Shown here in pieces: positions 16,814 to 26,443 of a DNA stretch of 64,000 nt. Source of the stretch: an uncultured Pelagibacteraceae bacterium (GTDB lineage Bacteria; Pseudomonadota; Alphaproteobacteria; Pelagibacterales; Pelagibacteraceae); assembly GCA_902557775.1 (NCBI GenBank), contig CACEBD010000001.1, positions 124,001 through 188,000 of the forward strand, in the 5' to 3' direction. Positions within the stretch are counted from its first letter, which is position 1. Each line of letters begins with the position of its first letter. Position numbers and translations under genes: made by a program. The notes under the pieces are model-generated. The model searched no databases. It had not been told where the DNA came from and saw nothing but the letters and a program-made list of their open reading frames with translations.

Positions 16814-18184
16814 TATAAATTTTGACAGATCTGTATCTTTGACCAAATTGCCTAAATTATCCTGCACAAATTTCTTATCTACAGTTATGGTTTCTCCAGC
16901 TTTATCTGCAGCATCAAAACTTATATCATCTAAAACTTTCTCAATAATAGTGTGAAGTCTCCTTGCGCCAATATTTTCAACTGAAGAATTTACTTCAGCA
17001 GAAATTTTTGCAAGCATATCTATCCCGTCTTCAGAAAATTCAAGATTTACATCCTCTGTTTTTAGTAAAGCTTTATATTGTTTGATTAAACTATTGTCTG
17101 GCTCTTTTAAAATTCTTTTAAAATCTTCCTCGTTTAGAGCATTTAATTCAACTCTAATAGGTAATCTACCTTGTAATTCAGGTAATAGATCTGAAGGTTT
17201 TGCTAGTTGAAAAGCACCTGATGCAATAAATAAGATGTGGTCGGTTTTAATTGGGCCGTGTTTTGTACTTACTGTTGTACCTTCTATAAGAGGTAATAAA
17301 TCTCTTTGTACTCCTTCTCTAGAAACATCGCCACCTACTCTGTCGCTTCTTGCTGAAACTTTATCGATCTCATCTAAGAATATTATACCATTTTCCTCTG
17401 TGGCTTTTTTCGCCTCCTTAATAATCTTATCTTCCTCAATCATTTTGTCAGACTCTTGAGCTACTAATATCCCATGAGACTCTTTAACAGTCATTTTTTT
17501 CTTTTTACCTTTTTTGTTACCCATAGATTTGCCAAGGATATCTCCTAGATTTACCATACCAACATTTCCTCCGGGCATACCAGGTATTTCAAAGCTTTGT
17601 AATCCAGAGGATGTATCCTGCACTTCTATTTCGATTTCGTTATTGTCCAAGTCTCCATTTCTTAGTCTTTTTCTAAAACTTTCTCTTGTAGCAACACTTG
17701 CTTTATTCCCAACTAAAGCATCTAAAACCTTTTCCTCTGCTTTTAATTCAGCCTTAGCTTTAACTTCTTTTCTTTTTCTCTCTCTTTCCATCGCTATTGC
17801 AATTTCAATCAAATCTCTGACTATCTGCTCAACATCTCTGCCTACATATCCTACTTCAGTAAATCTTGTTGCCTCAACTTTTATAAAAGGGGCTTCAGCT
17901 AATCTGGAAAGTCTTCTTGATATTTCGGTTTTACCTACCCCTGTCGGACCTATCATAAGTATGTTTTTTGGTAACACTTCGTCTCTCATTTCATCAGTAA
18001 GAGCCTGTCTTCTCCATCTATTTCTTAAAGCAACGGCAACAGCTTTTTTTGCTTCTTTTTGACCGATTACATATCTATCTAGTTCTGAAACTATTTCTCT
18101 TGGGGAAAGTGCGCTGACTTTTGAGCTGTCAGATTTAGATCCTTTAACTAGTTTTAAATTTGTTTCTTTTTTAGATTTAGACAT
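16808..18184 (-). CDS. hslU: HslU ATPase subunit of the HslVU protease
   Basis: HslU is the AAA+ unfoldase that feeds substrates to HslV. The 458-residue protein shows [34 protein letters not shown] (about 25-58), Walker [17 protein letters not shown] (about 76-91), an intermediate I-domain (about 115-250, with a [15 protein letters not shown] stretch), Walker [15 protein letters not shown] (about 262-275) and the C-terminal [19 protein letters not shown]. The very C-terminus DLSKFIL ends in the hydrophobic tail that inserts into HslV. It begins immediately after hslV with no intergenic base. Confidence 0.98.
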   Translation of the reverse strand: MSKSKKETNLKLVKGSKSDSSKVSALSPREIVSELDRYVIGQKEAKKAVAVALRNRWRRQALTDEMRDEVLPKNILMIGPTGVGKTEISRRLSRLAEAPFIKVEATRFTEVGYVGRDVEQIVRDLIEIAIAMERERKRKEVKAKAELKAEEKVLDALVGNKASVATRESFRKRLRNGDLDNNEIEIEVQDTSSGLQSFEIPGMPGGNVGMVNLGDILGKSMGNKKGKKKKMTVKESHGILVAQESDKMIEEDKIIKEAKKATEENGIIFLDEIDKVSARSDRVGGDVSREGVQRDLLPLIEGTTVSTKHGPIKTDHILFIASGAFQLAKPSDLLPELQGRLPIRVELNALNEEDFKRILKEPDNSLIKQYKALLKTEDVNLEFSEDGIDMLAKISAEVNSSVENIGARRLHTIIEKVLDDISFDAADKAGETITVDKKFVQDNLGNLVKDTDLSKFIL

Positions 18185-18724
18185 TTAAATTTTTTCCATT
18201 GTTACGTTATTGTTCGTAAACACGCAGATGTCTGATGCTACTTTTAAAGCTTTTTTTGCTATCTCTTCTGCTTTCATATCAGTCTCGATTAATACCTTTG
18301 CAGCTGCAAGGGCATAGTTTCCTCCTGAACCAATTCCTATTATTCCGTCTTCTGGCTCTAATACATCACCAGTTCCAGATATTATAAAGCTGTGATTTTT
18401 ATCTGCTACTGCCATTAATGCTTCTAATCTTCTCAAAAACTTATCACTTCTCCAATCTTTGGCCAATTCTACAGCTGCTCTTTGTAAGTTGCCGGCATGC
18501 TTTTCTAATTTTGCTTCGAGTCTTTCAAATAAAGTTAGAGCGTCTGCAGTTGAGCCGGCAAATCCTGCGATTACTCCTCTGCTCTCAATTTTTCTAACCT
18601 TCTTGGCTTTGCTTTTTAAAACTGTATTTCCAAGACTGACTTGACCGTCGCCTGCTACAATGGTCTCCCCACCCTTTCTAAGTAGGACAATTGTAGTACC
18701 GTGCCATTTTTCAGCTGTATTCAT
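18185..18724 (-). CDS. hslV: HslV peptidase subunit of the HslVU protease
   Basis: This 179-residue threonine protease has a nine-residue propeptide ending WHG, after which Thr10 of [23 protein letters not shown] becomes the N-terminal nucleophile; this WHGTT start is typical of alphaproteobacterial HslV. Further signatures are [25 protein letters not shown] (about 50-74) and [18 protein letters not shown] (about 129-146). It is first in the hslVU operon and diverges from hisB across a 96-base gap. HslVU degrades misfolded and regulatory proteins and is usually heat-inducible. Confidence 0.98.
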   Translation of the reverse strand: MNTAEKWHGTTIVLLRKGGETIVAGDGQVSLGNTVLKSKAKKVRKIESRGVIAGFAGSTADALTLFERLEAKLEKHAGNLQRAAVELAKDWRSDKFLRRLEALMAVADKNHSFIISGTGDVLEPEDGIIGIGSGGNYALAAAKVLIETDMKAEEIAKKALKVASDICVFTNNNVTMEKI

Positions 18725-18820
18725 GAAGTTATATGTGGAGATTATTTTGAGATCTTCAATAGTGATTTATTGATAAAATGGCCATTTAAATATATATCAA
18801 AGGTAAATCAGGCATAGTTT

Positions 18821-19411
18821 ATGAGTAGAAAAGCAAAAATTACCAGAAAAACAAAAGAGACCAGTATTTCTGTCGCGGTTAATCTAGACGGAAAAGGAAA
18901 GTATAAAATTAAAACTGGAATAGGTTTTTTAGACCACATGTTGGAGCAACTATCAAAGCATTCTCTTATAGACTTAGATGTTAAAGCAAAAGGTGACACG
19001 CATATAGATTTACACCACACTACTGAAGATACAGGTATAGCTATTGGTGAAGCTATTAAAAAAGCAGCAGGTAATCGAAAAGGAATTACACGATATGCAT
19101 CAACAATGATTCCTATGGATGAAACTCTAAGCCGAGTTTCAATAGATGTATCGAATAGACCTTATTTAATCTGGAAAGTAAATCTACCAGTTGAGAAACT
19201 TGGTGAGATGGATACAGAATTATTTAAAGAGTGGTTCCAAGCATTTTCACAATCAGCTGGAGTTACTTTACACATAGAAAATATTTACGGTGAAAATAGT
19301 CACCACAAGATTGAGTCGTGTTACAAAGGTTTAGCTAGATCATTAAAAGATGCTTTAGCGATAGATAAAAGAATAAAAAACTCGGTACCTTCGACAAAAG
19401 GCTCTATTTAA
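18821..19411 (+). CDS. hisB: Imidazoleglycerol-phosphate dehydratase (monofunctional)
   Basis: HisB dehydrates imidazoleglycerol phosphate in histidine synthesis using a manganese cluster. The 196-residue protein shows [30 protein letters not shown] (about 30-59), [13 protein letters not shown] (about 66-78) and [15 protein letters not shown] (about 160-174), the paired His-rich metal sites. No phosphatase domain is fused, as is usual outside enterobacteria. It heads a compact his operon (hisB, H, A, F, E). Confidence 0.98.
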   Translation: MSRKAKITRKTKETSISVAVNLDGKGKYKIKTGIGFLDHMLEQLSKHSLIDLDVKAKGDTHIDLHHTTEDTGIAIGEAIKKAAGNRKGITRYASTMIPMDETLSRVSIDVSNRPYLIWKVNLPVEKLGEMDTELFKEWFQAFSQSAGVTLHIENIYGENSHHKIESCYKGLARSLKDALAIDKRIKNSVPSTKGSI

Positions 19412-19416
19412 AATTG

Positions 19417-20043
19417 ATGAACGTCACAATTGTTGACTACCAATCGGGCAATATAAGCTCTGTCATAAATTCTTTTACAGAGGTGGCTAAAGGTAAAGTT
19501 AATATAGAGATAACCTCAGATATAAAAAAAATTAAATCCAGTGACAAAATTGTTTTACCAGGACAAGGATCATTTAAAAGCTGTGTAAACTCTCTTAATA
19601 GTATTAACGGATTAGTTGATACGCTTAAAGAATTCGCAATAACAAATAAGAAGCCTTTATTAGGTATTTGCGTGGGCTTACAAATGTTTGCTGATATTGG
19701 TTATGAAGAAGCAGAAACAAGGGGATTAGGTTGGATTGCAGGGAAAGTTTCTAAAATTGATAATCAAAAAGGGAAATTTAAACTTCCGCACATCGGTTGG
19801 AATGAAATTGAAATTCAAAAGGAAAGTAAAATATTTAAAGACATAAAAAATAAATCTCATATGTATTTCGTACACAGTTACGAGTTTATCCCCGAAGACA
19901 AAGCAGTCATTTCAGCAACAACAGACTATTCCTCAAAAATTGTATGTGCAGTTGAGAAAGATAACTTGTTTGGAACACAGTTTCACCCTGAGAAGAGTGA
20001 TAAAATCGGATTAAAAATAATTAATAACTTTTTAAAATTATAA
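19417..20043 (+). CDS. hisH: Imidazole glycerol phosphate synthase, glutaminase subunit
   Basis: HisH is the glutamine amidotransferase that supplies ammonia to HisF. The 208-residue sequence shows VTIVDYQSGNISSV (2-15), VLPGQGSFKSC, the nucleophile elbow LLGICVGLQMFAD with Cys at about 83, and the C-terminal GTQFHPEKS with catalytic His and Glu at about 187-189. I chose ATG 19417; a TTG three bases earlier is also in frame. It is 5 bases from hisB and its TAA overlaps the hisA ATG by one base. Confidence 0.98.
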   Translation: MNVTIVDYQSGNISSVINSFTEVAKGKVNIEITSDIKKIKSSDKIVLPGQGSFKSCVNSLNSINGLVDTLKEFAITNKKPLLGICVGLQMFADIGYEEAETRGLGWIAGKVSKIDNQKGKFKLPHIGWNEIEIQKESKIFKDIKNKSHMYFVHSYEFIPEDKAVISATTDYSSKIVCAVEKDNLFGTQFHPEKSDKIGLKIINNFLKL

Positions 20044-20768
20044 TGAAAATATTCCCTGCTATAGACATAAAAGATCGGAAATGTGTAAGATTAATTAAAG
20101 GAGATTTTGAAAATAAAACTGAATATGAAACTTCACCAGTTGATCAAGCAGCTAAATATAAAGATCATGGTTTTAAAAACTTGCATATCGTTGATCTAGA
20201 CGGAGCTTTAACTGGTAAAACAGTCAATTTAGATATTATTGAAGAGATAATAAGCAAATACGATTTTAAAATCGAGATAGGCGGTGGTGTAAGAAAAACA
20301 GAAAGCATTAAGCAATATATCGATGCTGGTGTAGAAAAAGTAATTTTGGGTAGCGGCGCGATTAAGAATAAAGAATTTTTAAAAGACTCTTGTGAAAAGT
20401 TTAAAGGTCAAATTGCGTTAGGTTTAGATGCAAAAGATGGAAATCTCTCTGTGTCAGGTTGGAAAGAAAATTTAAATGTTAAAACCATAGACTTTCTCAA
20501 AGAAGTAAATAACTATGGAGTAAGCAGAATAATTTATACGGATATTAACAGAGATGGAATGAAAACTAGTCCTAACTTTGACGAGACTGTAAAGATTGCA
20601 GAACTATCTAATTGTCCTGTTGTGATTTCAGGAGGTGTTTCTTCAATAAATGATATTAAGAAAGCTAGAGAATTAAATAATAAAAAAATTGAAGGTATCA
20701 TTGTTGGCAAAGCTATTTATGATGGTGATATTAAGCTTGATGAGTTAGCAAAGGAAATTAATGCTTAA
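20043..20768 (+). CDS. hisA: ProFAR isomerase
   Basis: HisA is the (beta-alpha)8 barrel that performs the Amadori isomerisation of ProFAR to PRFAR. The 241-residue protein begins [22 protein letters not shown] (catalytic Asp8), has [30 protein letters not shown] (about 77-106), YTDINRDGM (about 165-173, catalytic Asp) and VVISGGVSS. Length is normal. It overlaps hisF by eight bases. Confidence 0.98.
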   Translation: MKIFPAIDIKDRKCVRLIKGDFENKTEYETSPVDQAAKYKDHGFKNLHIVDLDGALTGKTVNLDIIEEIISKYDFKIEIGGGVRKTESIKQYIDAGVEKVILGSGAIKNKEFLKDSCEKFKGQIALGLDAKDGNLSVSGWKENLNVKTIDFLKEVNNYGVSRIIYTDINRDGMKTSPNFDETVKIAELSNCPVVISGGVSSINDIKKARELNNKKIEGIIVGKAIYDGDIKLDELAKEINA

Positions 20769-21519
20769 AAATAGAATTATACCTTGCCTTGATGTTAAAG
20801 ACGGAAGAGTTGTTAAAGGTATAAACTTTGTTGAATTAAAAGATGCTGGAGATCCAGTTGAACAAGCTAAGATTTATAGTGACGGAGGCGCTGACGAGAT
20901 TTGTTTTCTTGATATTACAGCTTCAAATGAAAATAGAGAAACGATTATTGATATTGTTAGAAAAACTGCGAAAGAATGTTTTGTTCCTTTAACTGTTGGA
21001 GGTGGAGTTAGAACCATTCAAAATATTACCGATTTATTGTTAGCTGGTGCAGATAAAGTCTCCATTAATACTTCCGCTGTAAAGAATGTCGACTTTGTTA
21101 AGGAAGCTTCAAAAAAATTTGGATCTCAATGTATTGTTGTTGCGATCGATGCAAAAAAAGTTTCTGAAAATAAATGGGAAGTGTTTACACACGGTGGAAG
21201 AAATAAAACTGGTATCAATGCAGTGGATTTTGCTAAAAAAGTAGAAGAAAATGGAGCTGGAGAAATTTTGTTAACTTCGATGGATAAAGATGGAACTAAA
21301 TCTGGCTACGATGTTGATTTACTAAAAACAATTACAAATAGTACTAATATTCCGGTGATAGCTTCCGGAGGAGTTGGAAGTCTAGATCACTTATATGATG
21401 GCATAGTTAAAGGTGGAGCAAGTGCAGTTTTAGCGGCTTCTATTTTTCATTATGGCGAATACAAAATCAAAGATGCTAAAGAATATTTGAATTCTAAAAA
21501 TGTATCAGTAAGGTTATAA
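20761..21519 (+). CDS. hisF: Imidazole glycerol phosphate synthase, cyclase subunit
   Basis: HisF joins PRFAR and ammonia from HisH to make imidazole glycerol phosphate and AICAR. The 252-residue barrel shows [19 protein letters not shown] (4-22, catalytic Asp11), [28 protein letters not shown] (about 78-105), [16 protein letters not shown] (about 170-185, catalytic Asp) and PVIASGGVG. The AICAR by-product links to purH earlier in this window. hisE follows one base after the stop. Confidence 0.98.
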   Translation: MLKNRIIPCLDVKDGRVVKGINFVELKDAGDPVEQAKIYSDGGADEICFLDITASNENRETIIDIVRKTAKECFVPLTVGGGVRTIQNITDLLLAGADKVSINTSAVKNVDFVKEASKKFGSQCIVVAIDAKKVSENKWEVFTHGGRNKTGINAVDFAKKVEENGAGEILLTSMDKDGTKSGYDVDLLKTITNSTNIPVIASGGVGSLDHLYDGIVKGGASAVLAASIFHYGEYKIKDAKEYLNSKNVSVRL

Positions 21520-21520
21520 A

Positions 21521-21793
21521 ATGTTTGAAAACTTAGAACAGTTAATTAAAACAATCAGGGAGAGAAAAAATTCTTCTCCAGATAAATCTTATACTAATAA
21601 ACTTTTGAACAATAAAAACCTAAGTGTTTCAAAAGTAAAAGAAGAAATAGGCGAATTAATAGAATCTGTGGAAAAAAATTCAAATAAGGTACACGAAGCT
21701 GCAGATGTGGTTTATCATTTGATGGTTTACTTAGAGGCTAACAACATAAAAATTGAAGATGTGATGACCGAACTAAAAAAAAGACAGAAATGA
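21521..21793 (+). CDS. hisE: Phosphoribosyl-ATP pyrophosphatase
   Basis: HisE hydrolyses phosphoribosyl-ATP to phosphoribosyl-AMP in the second step of histidine synthesis. The 90-residue all-alpha protein shows SYTNKLL, KVKEEIGELIESV (about 39-51) and HEAADVVYHLMVYLEANNI (about 58-76), the EE..E and EAADV.YH metal-binding signatures. Its stop overlaps the following HIT gene by ATGA. hisI, hisG and hisD are not in the window. Confidence 0.95.
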   Translation: MFENLEQLIKTIRERKNSSPDKSYTNKLLNNKNLSVSKVKEEIGELIESVEKNSNKVHEAADVVYHLMVYLEANNIKIEDVMTELKKRQK

Positions 21794-22146
21794 GTTACGA
21801 CAAAAATAATATATTTGCTAAAATTCTAAGGGGAGAAATTCCGTGTAAAAAAGTTTATGAAAATGATCACGTTTTAGCTTTTCATGATATTAATCCTCAA
21901 AAGAAAGTTCATGTTTTAGTTATTCCTAAAGGTGAATACGTAGATCTTAATGATTTCAACAGCAAAGCCTCAGATATAGAAATTGTAGAGTTAAACAAAG
22001 CAGTTACGCATGTTGCAAACTTAGTGGGCGCAAAAGATAAAGGATATCGAGCTTTAACTAATATTGGAAGTGACGGCGGTCAAGAAGTTCCTCATTTACA
22101 CTATCATATATTTGCAGGTGAAAAGGTCGGAAAGATGGTCAGCTGA
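21790..22146 (+). CDS. HIT family hydrolase (HinT-like)
   Basis: The 118-residue protein has the complete HinT layout: NIFAKILRGEIPCKKVYENDHVLAFHDINPQKKVHVLVIPK (about 7-47) and the catalytic triad motif HLHYHIFAG (about 102-110; H-phi-H-phi-H). HinT enzymes cleave AMP or GMP from phosphoramidates such as lysyl-AMP. It is coupled to hisE upstream (ATGA) and to the GNAT gene downstream (TGATG). The placement after hisE is recurrent in alphaproteobacteria, without a demonstrated link to histidine. Confidence 0.95.
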   Translation: MSYDKNNIFAKILRGEIPCKKVYENDHVLAFHDINPQKKVHVLVIPKGEYVDLNDFNSKASDIEIVELNKAVTHVANLVGAKDKGYRALTNIGSDGGQEVPHLHYHIFAGEKVGKMVS

Positions 22147-22652
22147 TGGTTTCAAGAGTAAAAAGATATTTTTTGGAAATTAAAGATTTTTCAAAAACAG
22201 TTGATTTAAATCTGCCAGTAAATTTTCAAATTATTTTGGATGATAAACATAATTTCCATTTAAACAGATTTTTCTACAAACAAATAGGTGTAGACCACTA
22301 TTGGAGAGATAGATTACTTTGGTCTGATAGTGAGTGGGTAAAGTATGTTACAAATAAAAATTTAGAAACACATGTTCTAAAAAAAGGTGAGGATCTAGTA
22401 GGATATTACGAACAAGAATATCATCCTGGGTCAAATGAAGTAGAGCTTATCAATCTAGGGATACTAAAAGAATTCAGAGGTTTAAAGCTTGGCTCAACGC
22501 TTGTAAATCATGCTATAGCAAGTGCATCAAGAAAAAATCCTCAAAGAATGTGGGTCCATACTTGTAGTCTAGACCACAAACATGCATTACAAAATTATAA
22601 ATCTAAAGGTTTTGAAATATTTAAAGAGGAAGAGATTGATTTTGTAGCTTAG
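22146..22652 (+). CDS. GNAT family N-acetyltransferase
   Basis: This 168-residue protein carries a GNAT fold: GYYEQEYHPGSNEVELINLGILKEFRGLKLGSTLVNHAI contains the beta4-loop acetyl-CoA signature (RGLKLGS at about 115-121), followed by RMWVHTCSLDHKHALQNYKSKGFEIF, the beta5-alpha4-beta6 end. The target is not known. It is the last gene of the his-HIT cluster and shares its stop region (TTAG) with convergent lolA. Confidence 0.88.
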   Translation: MVSRVKRYFLEIKDFSKTVDLNLPVNFQIILDDKHNFHLNRFFYKQIGVDHYWRDRLLWSDSEWVKYVTNKNLETHVLKKGEDLVGYYEQEYHPGSNEVELINLGILKEFRGLKLGSTLVNHAIASASRKNPQRMWVHTCSLDHKHALQNYKSKGFEIFKEEEIDFVA

Positions 22653-23218
22653 TTTATTTCGGGGACTTTAAAGGTACCTTTTTTAAAAACATCATTTTTA
22701 GCAACAATTTTTAGAGAGAAATTTATAATATTGTTATATTGATCTTTAATCTCCCATCCTTTCAAGTCAAGATTTTTTTTGTCAAAAAAAACTGTAATTT
22801 CGTTTTCACCAAAATAAGCAAGTTTAATTATTTGATCATTCACTTCTAATTCTCCGGATTTAATAATTTCTAAAAGTTTATCTTTATATAAAATATTTAA
22901 GAATGGAGATTTTGAAATAGGATAATGGTAAGTTTTATTATACCTTTTTTGTGTAATTGCTAACCTCTTATTATTAATAACTAGTTCTTTTTTCTTTTTA
23001 TCAAAGTAATTACACTTTAATTTTCCTGGAAACTCTAAAAGACAACTACCTTTTTCTATTTTTTCATTAATTAACTGATCAAATGTAAACTCTAAAGAGT
23101 TTAAGCTATTTAACTGAGTAACTATTTGATCTTTTTCACTAGCTAATAAACTCGTTGTTATTAATAGAAAAAACGAGATTAAAAATGTTTTTTTAAAGAA
23201 CTTCACGTTTACCAACAT
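22649..23218 (-). CDS. lolA: Outer-membrane lipoprotein carrier protein LolA-like
   Basis: The 189-residue product has a signal peptide (KFFKKTFLISFFLLITTSLLAS, about 6-27) and a LolA-like beta-sheet body with SLEFTFDQLINEKIEKGSCLLEFPGKLKCNY (about 45-75), typical of LolA where 'G.....P..F.W.Y' lies. It shuttles lipoproteins across the periplasm. An in-frame GTG at 23206 would give a more standard signal peptide and shorten the overlap with ftsK, which ends at 23193. The ftsK-lolA pairing is common in alphaproteobacteria. Confidence 0.85.
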   Translation of the reverse strand: MLVNVKFFKKTFLISFFLLITTSLLASEKDQIVTQLNSLNSLEFTFDQLINEKIEKGSCLLEFPGKLKCNYFDKKKKELVINNKRLAITQKRYNKTYHYPISKSPFLNILYKDKLLEIIKSGELEVNDQIIKLAYFGENEITVFFDKKNLDLKGWEIKDQYNNIINFSLKIVAKNDVFKKGTFKVPEIN

Positions 23219-25274
23219 GATTTGCTTTACTTACAATACCTTTTTCTTCCATCATATCAATAATTCTAGCAGCTCTGTTATATCCGATCTGTAATTTTCT
23301 CTGTAAGAAACTTGTAGAGGCTTTTCCCTCGGCTTTAATAATTTCTACAGCCTGATTGAACAATTCATCCTCATCAACGTCATTTCCGGGGGTTAATGAG
23401 CTTTCATTCGTTTCTTGAGAAGTAATTTCTTCCATATAATCTGGCTCTCCTTGCGCCCTTAATGAGTTTGTAATTTTCTCAATTTCTTGTTCAGAAACAT
23501 AAGGACCGTGAATTCTAATTATTCTGTTTGCTGATGACATGAATAACATGTCTCCTTTACCAAGTAATTGTTCAGCACCCTGCTCCCCCAAAATTGTTCT
23601 ACTATCAATCTTGGAACTTACTTGGAAAGATATTCTTGTCGGGAAATTTGCTTTTATTGTACCTGTTATTACATCAACACTTGGTCTTTGCGTAGCCATG
23701 ATGATATGGATGCCTGCAGCTCTTGCCATTTGTGATAATTTTTGAATGTAGTTTTCAATTTCTTTTCCAGCTACGAGCATTAAGTCTGACATCTCGTCAA
23801 CGACTACAACGATGTAAGGCATTTTAAGTTTGTGCTTAGCATTATAACCATCAATATTTCTTACTCCTACCTTGCTCATTAATTTATATCTGCTGTTCAT
23901 TTCTTTGACTGTCCAAGATAAAGCTGATGTAGCTTTTTTAGCATCAGTAATAACTGGAGTTAATAAATGAGGTATTCCTTCATAAGTAGAAAGCTCTAAC
24001 ATTTTTGGATCAATCAAAATAAATTTACAAAGATCTGGACTTAGTTTGTAAAGCAGTGAAACGATTATAGTATTAATACAAACAGACTTACCTGAGCCAG
24101 TTGTACCTGCTATTAAAAGATGAGGCATTGATGTTAAATCACCAATAATCGGCATTCCCGAAATACTTTTACCTAGCGCTATGGGAAGTCTTACATCTTT
24201 CTTTTGAAATTTATCATAAGAAATAATTTCTCTTAGTGATACGCCCTCTCTTTCTTCGTTTGGAATTTCAATTCCAACGGTGTTTTTTCCCGGGATTACT
24301 GAAACTCTTGTAGAAGTCGAACTCGTATTTCTAGCTAAATCCTCTGATAAATTAATTATTTTCGATACTTTTACACCAGGTGCTGGTTCAAATTCATAAA
24401 GGTTTACTACAGGACCATTATTAATTGTTTTAATTTTTCCATCTATACCAAAATCTAATAATATTTTTTCCATAAAGTCAGCATTTGGACTATTTTTATT
24501 TCCATCAGAACTAAGTTTAGATAAGTTTTTTTTTAAATAATTTATATCTGGTAATTTATATTTAGTTTTCGTAGTAACTTGCTCTGTTTTAGAACTTGTG
24601 TCAGTGTCAAACAAAAAAGATTGCTGTGGTTTTTCTAAAGTCTGTGGCTGATCTTCAATATTAATTTTACTAAAATCTGGCTCAATACTTTCTAAAGGTT
24701 TTCTTCTAAAAAGTGAAATAATCACCGAGAATACTTTTTTGTAATTTATATCAGCTGAAAATGAGAAAAAAATTATTGTTAATAAAAGCAGTCCATAAAT
24801 TGAATATGTATTATCAATCCACGGAGCCCAAGTATTAATAAAGTTATATGTAATTTTTCCAACAAAACCTGAATTACCGTTATCAATTAACCAAAATGAA
24901 TTATTAAATGTTAAATAAATAAAAACTGTACCTACAGTCAAATAAGCTACAACTAAAAATAATTTTAAAATTATTCTTCTTAACTCTTTTTTTATTATCA
25001 AATTTAACCCCCAAAATAAAAAGTTAAGTGACAATAAAAAGGAGGCTAATCCAAAACTTTGTAATAAGAAATCTGCGATACTGCTTCCATAAATCCCAAA
25101 AAAATTTTGGATTTCAAAACTTCTATCTCCATAAACAAATGAGGGATCTTCAGGAGAATATGTTGTAAAGGCAATTGCAAGTGCGACACTTGATAAAACT
25201 AAGATTAAACCTAGCAATTCAAAGGTTCGCTTTTTCAAAAAATTTGTTACACTATTTAAAAAGTTTGTATTCAT
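23193..25274 (-). CDS. ftsK: DNA translocase FtsK/SpoIIIE
   Basis: FtsK pumps chromosome ends through the division septum and activates dimer resolution. The 693-residue protein has four N-terminal membrane helices (about 16-38, 60-88, 100-122 and 152-172), a short linker (about 190-270, much shorter than in E. coli), then the motor with Walker A IAGTTGSGKSVCINTI (about 390-405), Walker B IVVVVDEMSDLM (about 500) and the C-terminal gamma winged helix SFLQRKLQIGYNRAARIIDMMEEKGIVSK (about 652-680) that reads KOPS. I chose the ATG at 25274; a GTG three bases earlier is also in frame. It lies about 13 kb from the putative origin. Confidence 0.97.
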   Translation of the reverse strand: MNTNFLNSVTNFLKKRTFELLGLILVLSSVALAIAFTTYSPEDPSFVYGDRSFEIQNFFGIYGSSIADFLLQSFGLASFLLSLNFLFWGLNLIIKKELRRIILKLFLVVAYLTVGTVFIYLTFNNSFWLIDNGNSGFVGKITYNFINTWAPWIDNTYSIYGLLLLTIIFFSFSADINYKKVFSVIISLFRRKPLESIEPDFSKINIEDQPQTLEKPQQSFLFDTDTSSKTEQVTTKTKYKLPDINYLKKNLSKLSSDGNKNSPNADFMEKILLDFGIDGKIKTINNGPVVNLYEFEPAPGVKVSKIINLSEDLARNTSSTSTRVSVIPGKNTVGIEIPNEEREGVSLREIISYDKFQKKDVRLPIALGKSISGMPIIGDLTSMPHLLIAGTTGSGKSVCINTIIVSLLYKLSPDLCKFILIDPKMLELSTYEGIPHLLTPVITDAKKATSALSWTVKEMNSRYKLMSKVGVRNIDGYNAKHKLKMPYIVVVVDEMSDLMLVAGKEIENYIQKLSQMARAAGIHIIMATQRPSVDVITGTIKANFPTRISFQVSSKIDSRTILGEQGAEQLLGKGDMLFMSSANRIIRIHGPYVSEQEIEKITNSLRAQGEPDYMEEITSQETNESSLTPGNDVDEDELFNQAVEIIKAEGKASTSFLQRKLQIGYNRAARIIDMMEEKGIVSKANHVGKREVL

Positions 25275-25329
25275 CACGAATCGATTACGTACTTTTTACC
25301 ATTTTTATGAAAGTGTTAAAAATTGTTAT

Positions 25330-26439
25330 ATGATAAAACAGAAAATTTGCATTGTCGGAGACGGTCTATCAGGCTTAATGACAGCCGTAGTTTTAGCTAA
25401 ATTACCGGGTATAGAGGTAAACTTAATAGCTAAAAAAGGCCGAAAAAATGGAGATAAAAGGACTACTGCCATTTCAGATTCAAATTATAAGTTCGTCAAT
25501 CAAAATATTACTAGCTTAGAACAAAAGTTATTCTGGCCTTCAAAAAAAATTGAGCTTTTTTATGAAACTGCAAAAGAAAAAATAAATTTTTTAAATCTTA
25601 ACGAAGTAAATTCCAATCTTATGTATGTTTTCGAAAATGACAAAGTTAAAAGTTTATTATTGAAAGAAATTTCAAAAAATAAAATTAAATTAATAAGAAA
25701 GGATACAAAAAGCTTAGATGAGTTAAAAAATTATGATTTAACTATTCTTTGTTTAGGCAGACAATCTAAAATTTACAATAATATAACAAAAATTAGATCT
25801 ATAAAGAAAGATTATAAAGAAATAGCTATAACAGGATATGTAAAACATAATTTTAAGACACTCAACACAAGCCAATTCTTTTTAAAAGAAGGTCCGTTAG
25901 CTATATTACCTTTTTCAAAAAATTACTTCTCTTTTGTTTGGAGTGTAAAAAAATATTTTTTTGAAAATAATTCAAGAAAAATTACGACTTTAGTTAAAAA
26001 TAAAATAGTAGAAATATTAAAGAGTAAACAAGATATCACTATTAGCAATATTCAGTCGTATCCCATCTCTCTTAATTTAAGACGACAGTATCATCAAAAA
26101 AATATATTAATTCTTGGAGAGGGTTTGCACACTATTCATCCTGTAGCTGGACAAGGTTTTAATCTTGTTCTTAGGGATATTAAAAAATTAAAAGAAATTA
26201 TTAAATATTATGTAGAGCTAGGTATATCTATAAAAAATAGTTATGCGTTAAATGACTTTTATAATAGTAGAAAACCCGAAAATACTATTATGAGTTTAGG
26301 TGTTGATGCTACTCATAGCTTTTTTAAACAAAATAAATATTTAGATCCCTTTAAAGAAATAATTGTAAAAAATATTAAGAACAATGAGATATTAAAAAAA
26401 TTCAGTAAAATAATCTCTAATCGAGGTTTATCATTATAA
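25330..26439 (+). CDS. FAD-dependent ubiquinone-biosynthesis hydroxylase (UbiH/UbiF/COQ6 family)
   Basis: The 369-residue flavoprotein has the dinucleotide-binding ICIVGDGLSGLMTAVVLAKL (6-25), the family motif KRTTAISDSN (about 43-52), and the second FAD motif GEGLHTIHPVAGQGFNLVLRDI (about 261-282). These define the aromatic-ring hydroxylases that add hydroxyl groups in ubiquinone synthesis; which ring position is modified cannot be told. The N-terminal glycine loop GDGLSG departs slightly from the usual GGG.AG. It is divergent from ftsK and leads into mnmE 4 bases later. Confidence 0.9.
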   Translation: MIKQKICIVGDGLSGLMTAVVLAKLPGIEVNLIAKKGRKNGDKRTTAISDSNYKFVNQNITSLEQKLFWPSKKIELFYETAKEKINFLNLNEVNSNLMYVFENDKVKSLLLKEISKNKIKLIRKDTKSLDELKNYDLTILCLGRQSKIYNNITKIRSIKKDYKEIAITGYVKHNFKTLNTSQFFLKEGPLAILPFSKNYFSFVWSVKKYFFENNSRKITTLVKNKIVEILKSKQDITISNIQSYPISLNLRRQYHQKNILILGEGLHTIHPVAGQGFNLVLRDIKKLKEIIKYYVELGISIKNSYALNDFYNSRKPENTIMSLGVDATHSFFKQNKYLDPFKEIIVKNIKNNEILKKFSKIISNRGLSL

Positions 26440-26443
26440 TTCA

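Noticed and set aside
17514-18062. A 182-codon open frame on the plus strand opposite hslU
   Set aside because: It is antisense to a fully conserved HslU frame, and its serine/leucine-rich product shows no family motif; it is a by-product of the codon use of hslU.
18730-18760. A heat-shock promoter for hslVU (ATTGAAG and CACATATA, 16 bases apart)
   Set aside because: The -35 and -10 both carry mismatches, and the expected start would fall within the hslV start codon, leaving no room for a ribosome site. I judged it too weak to list as a feature.
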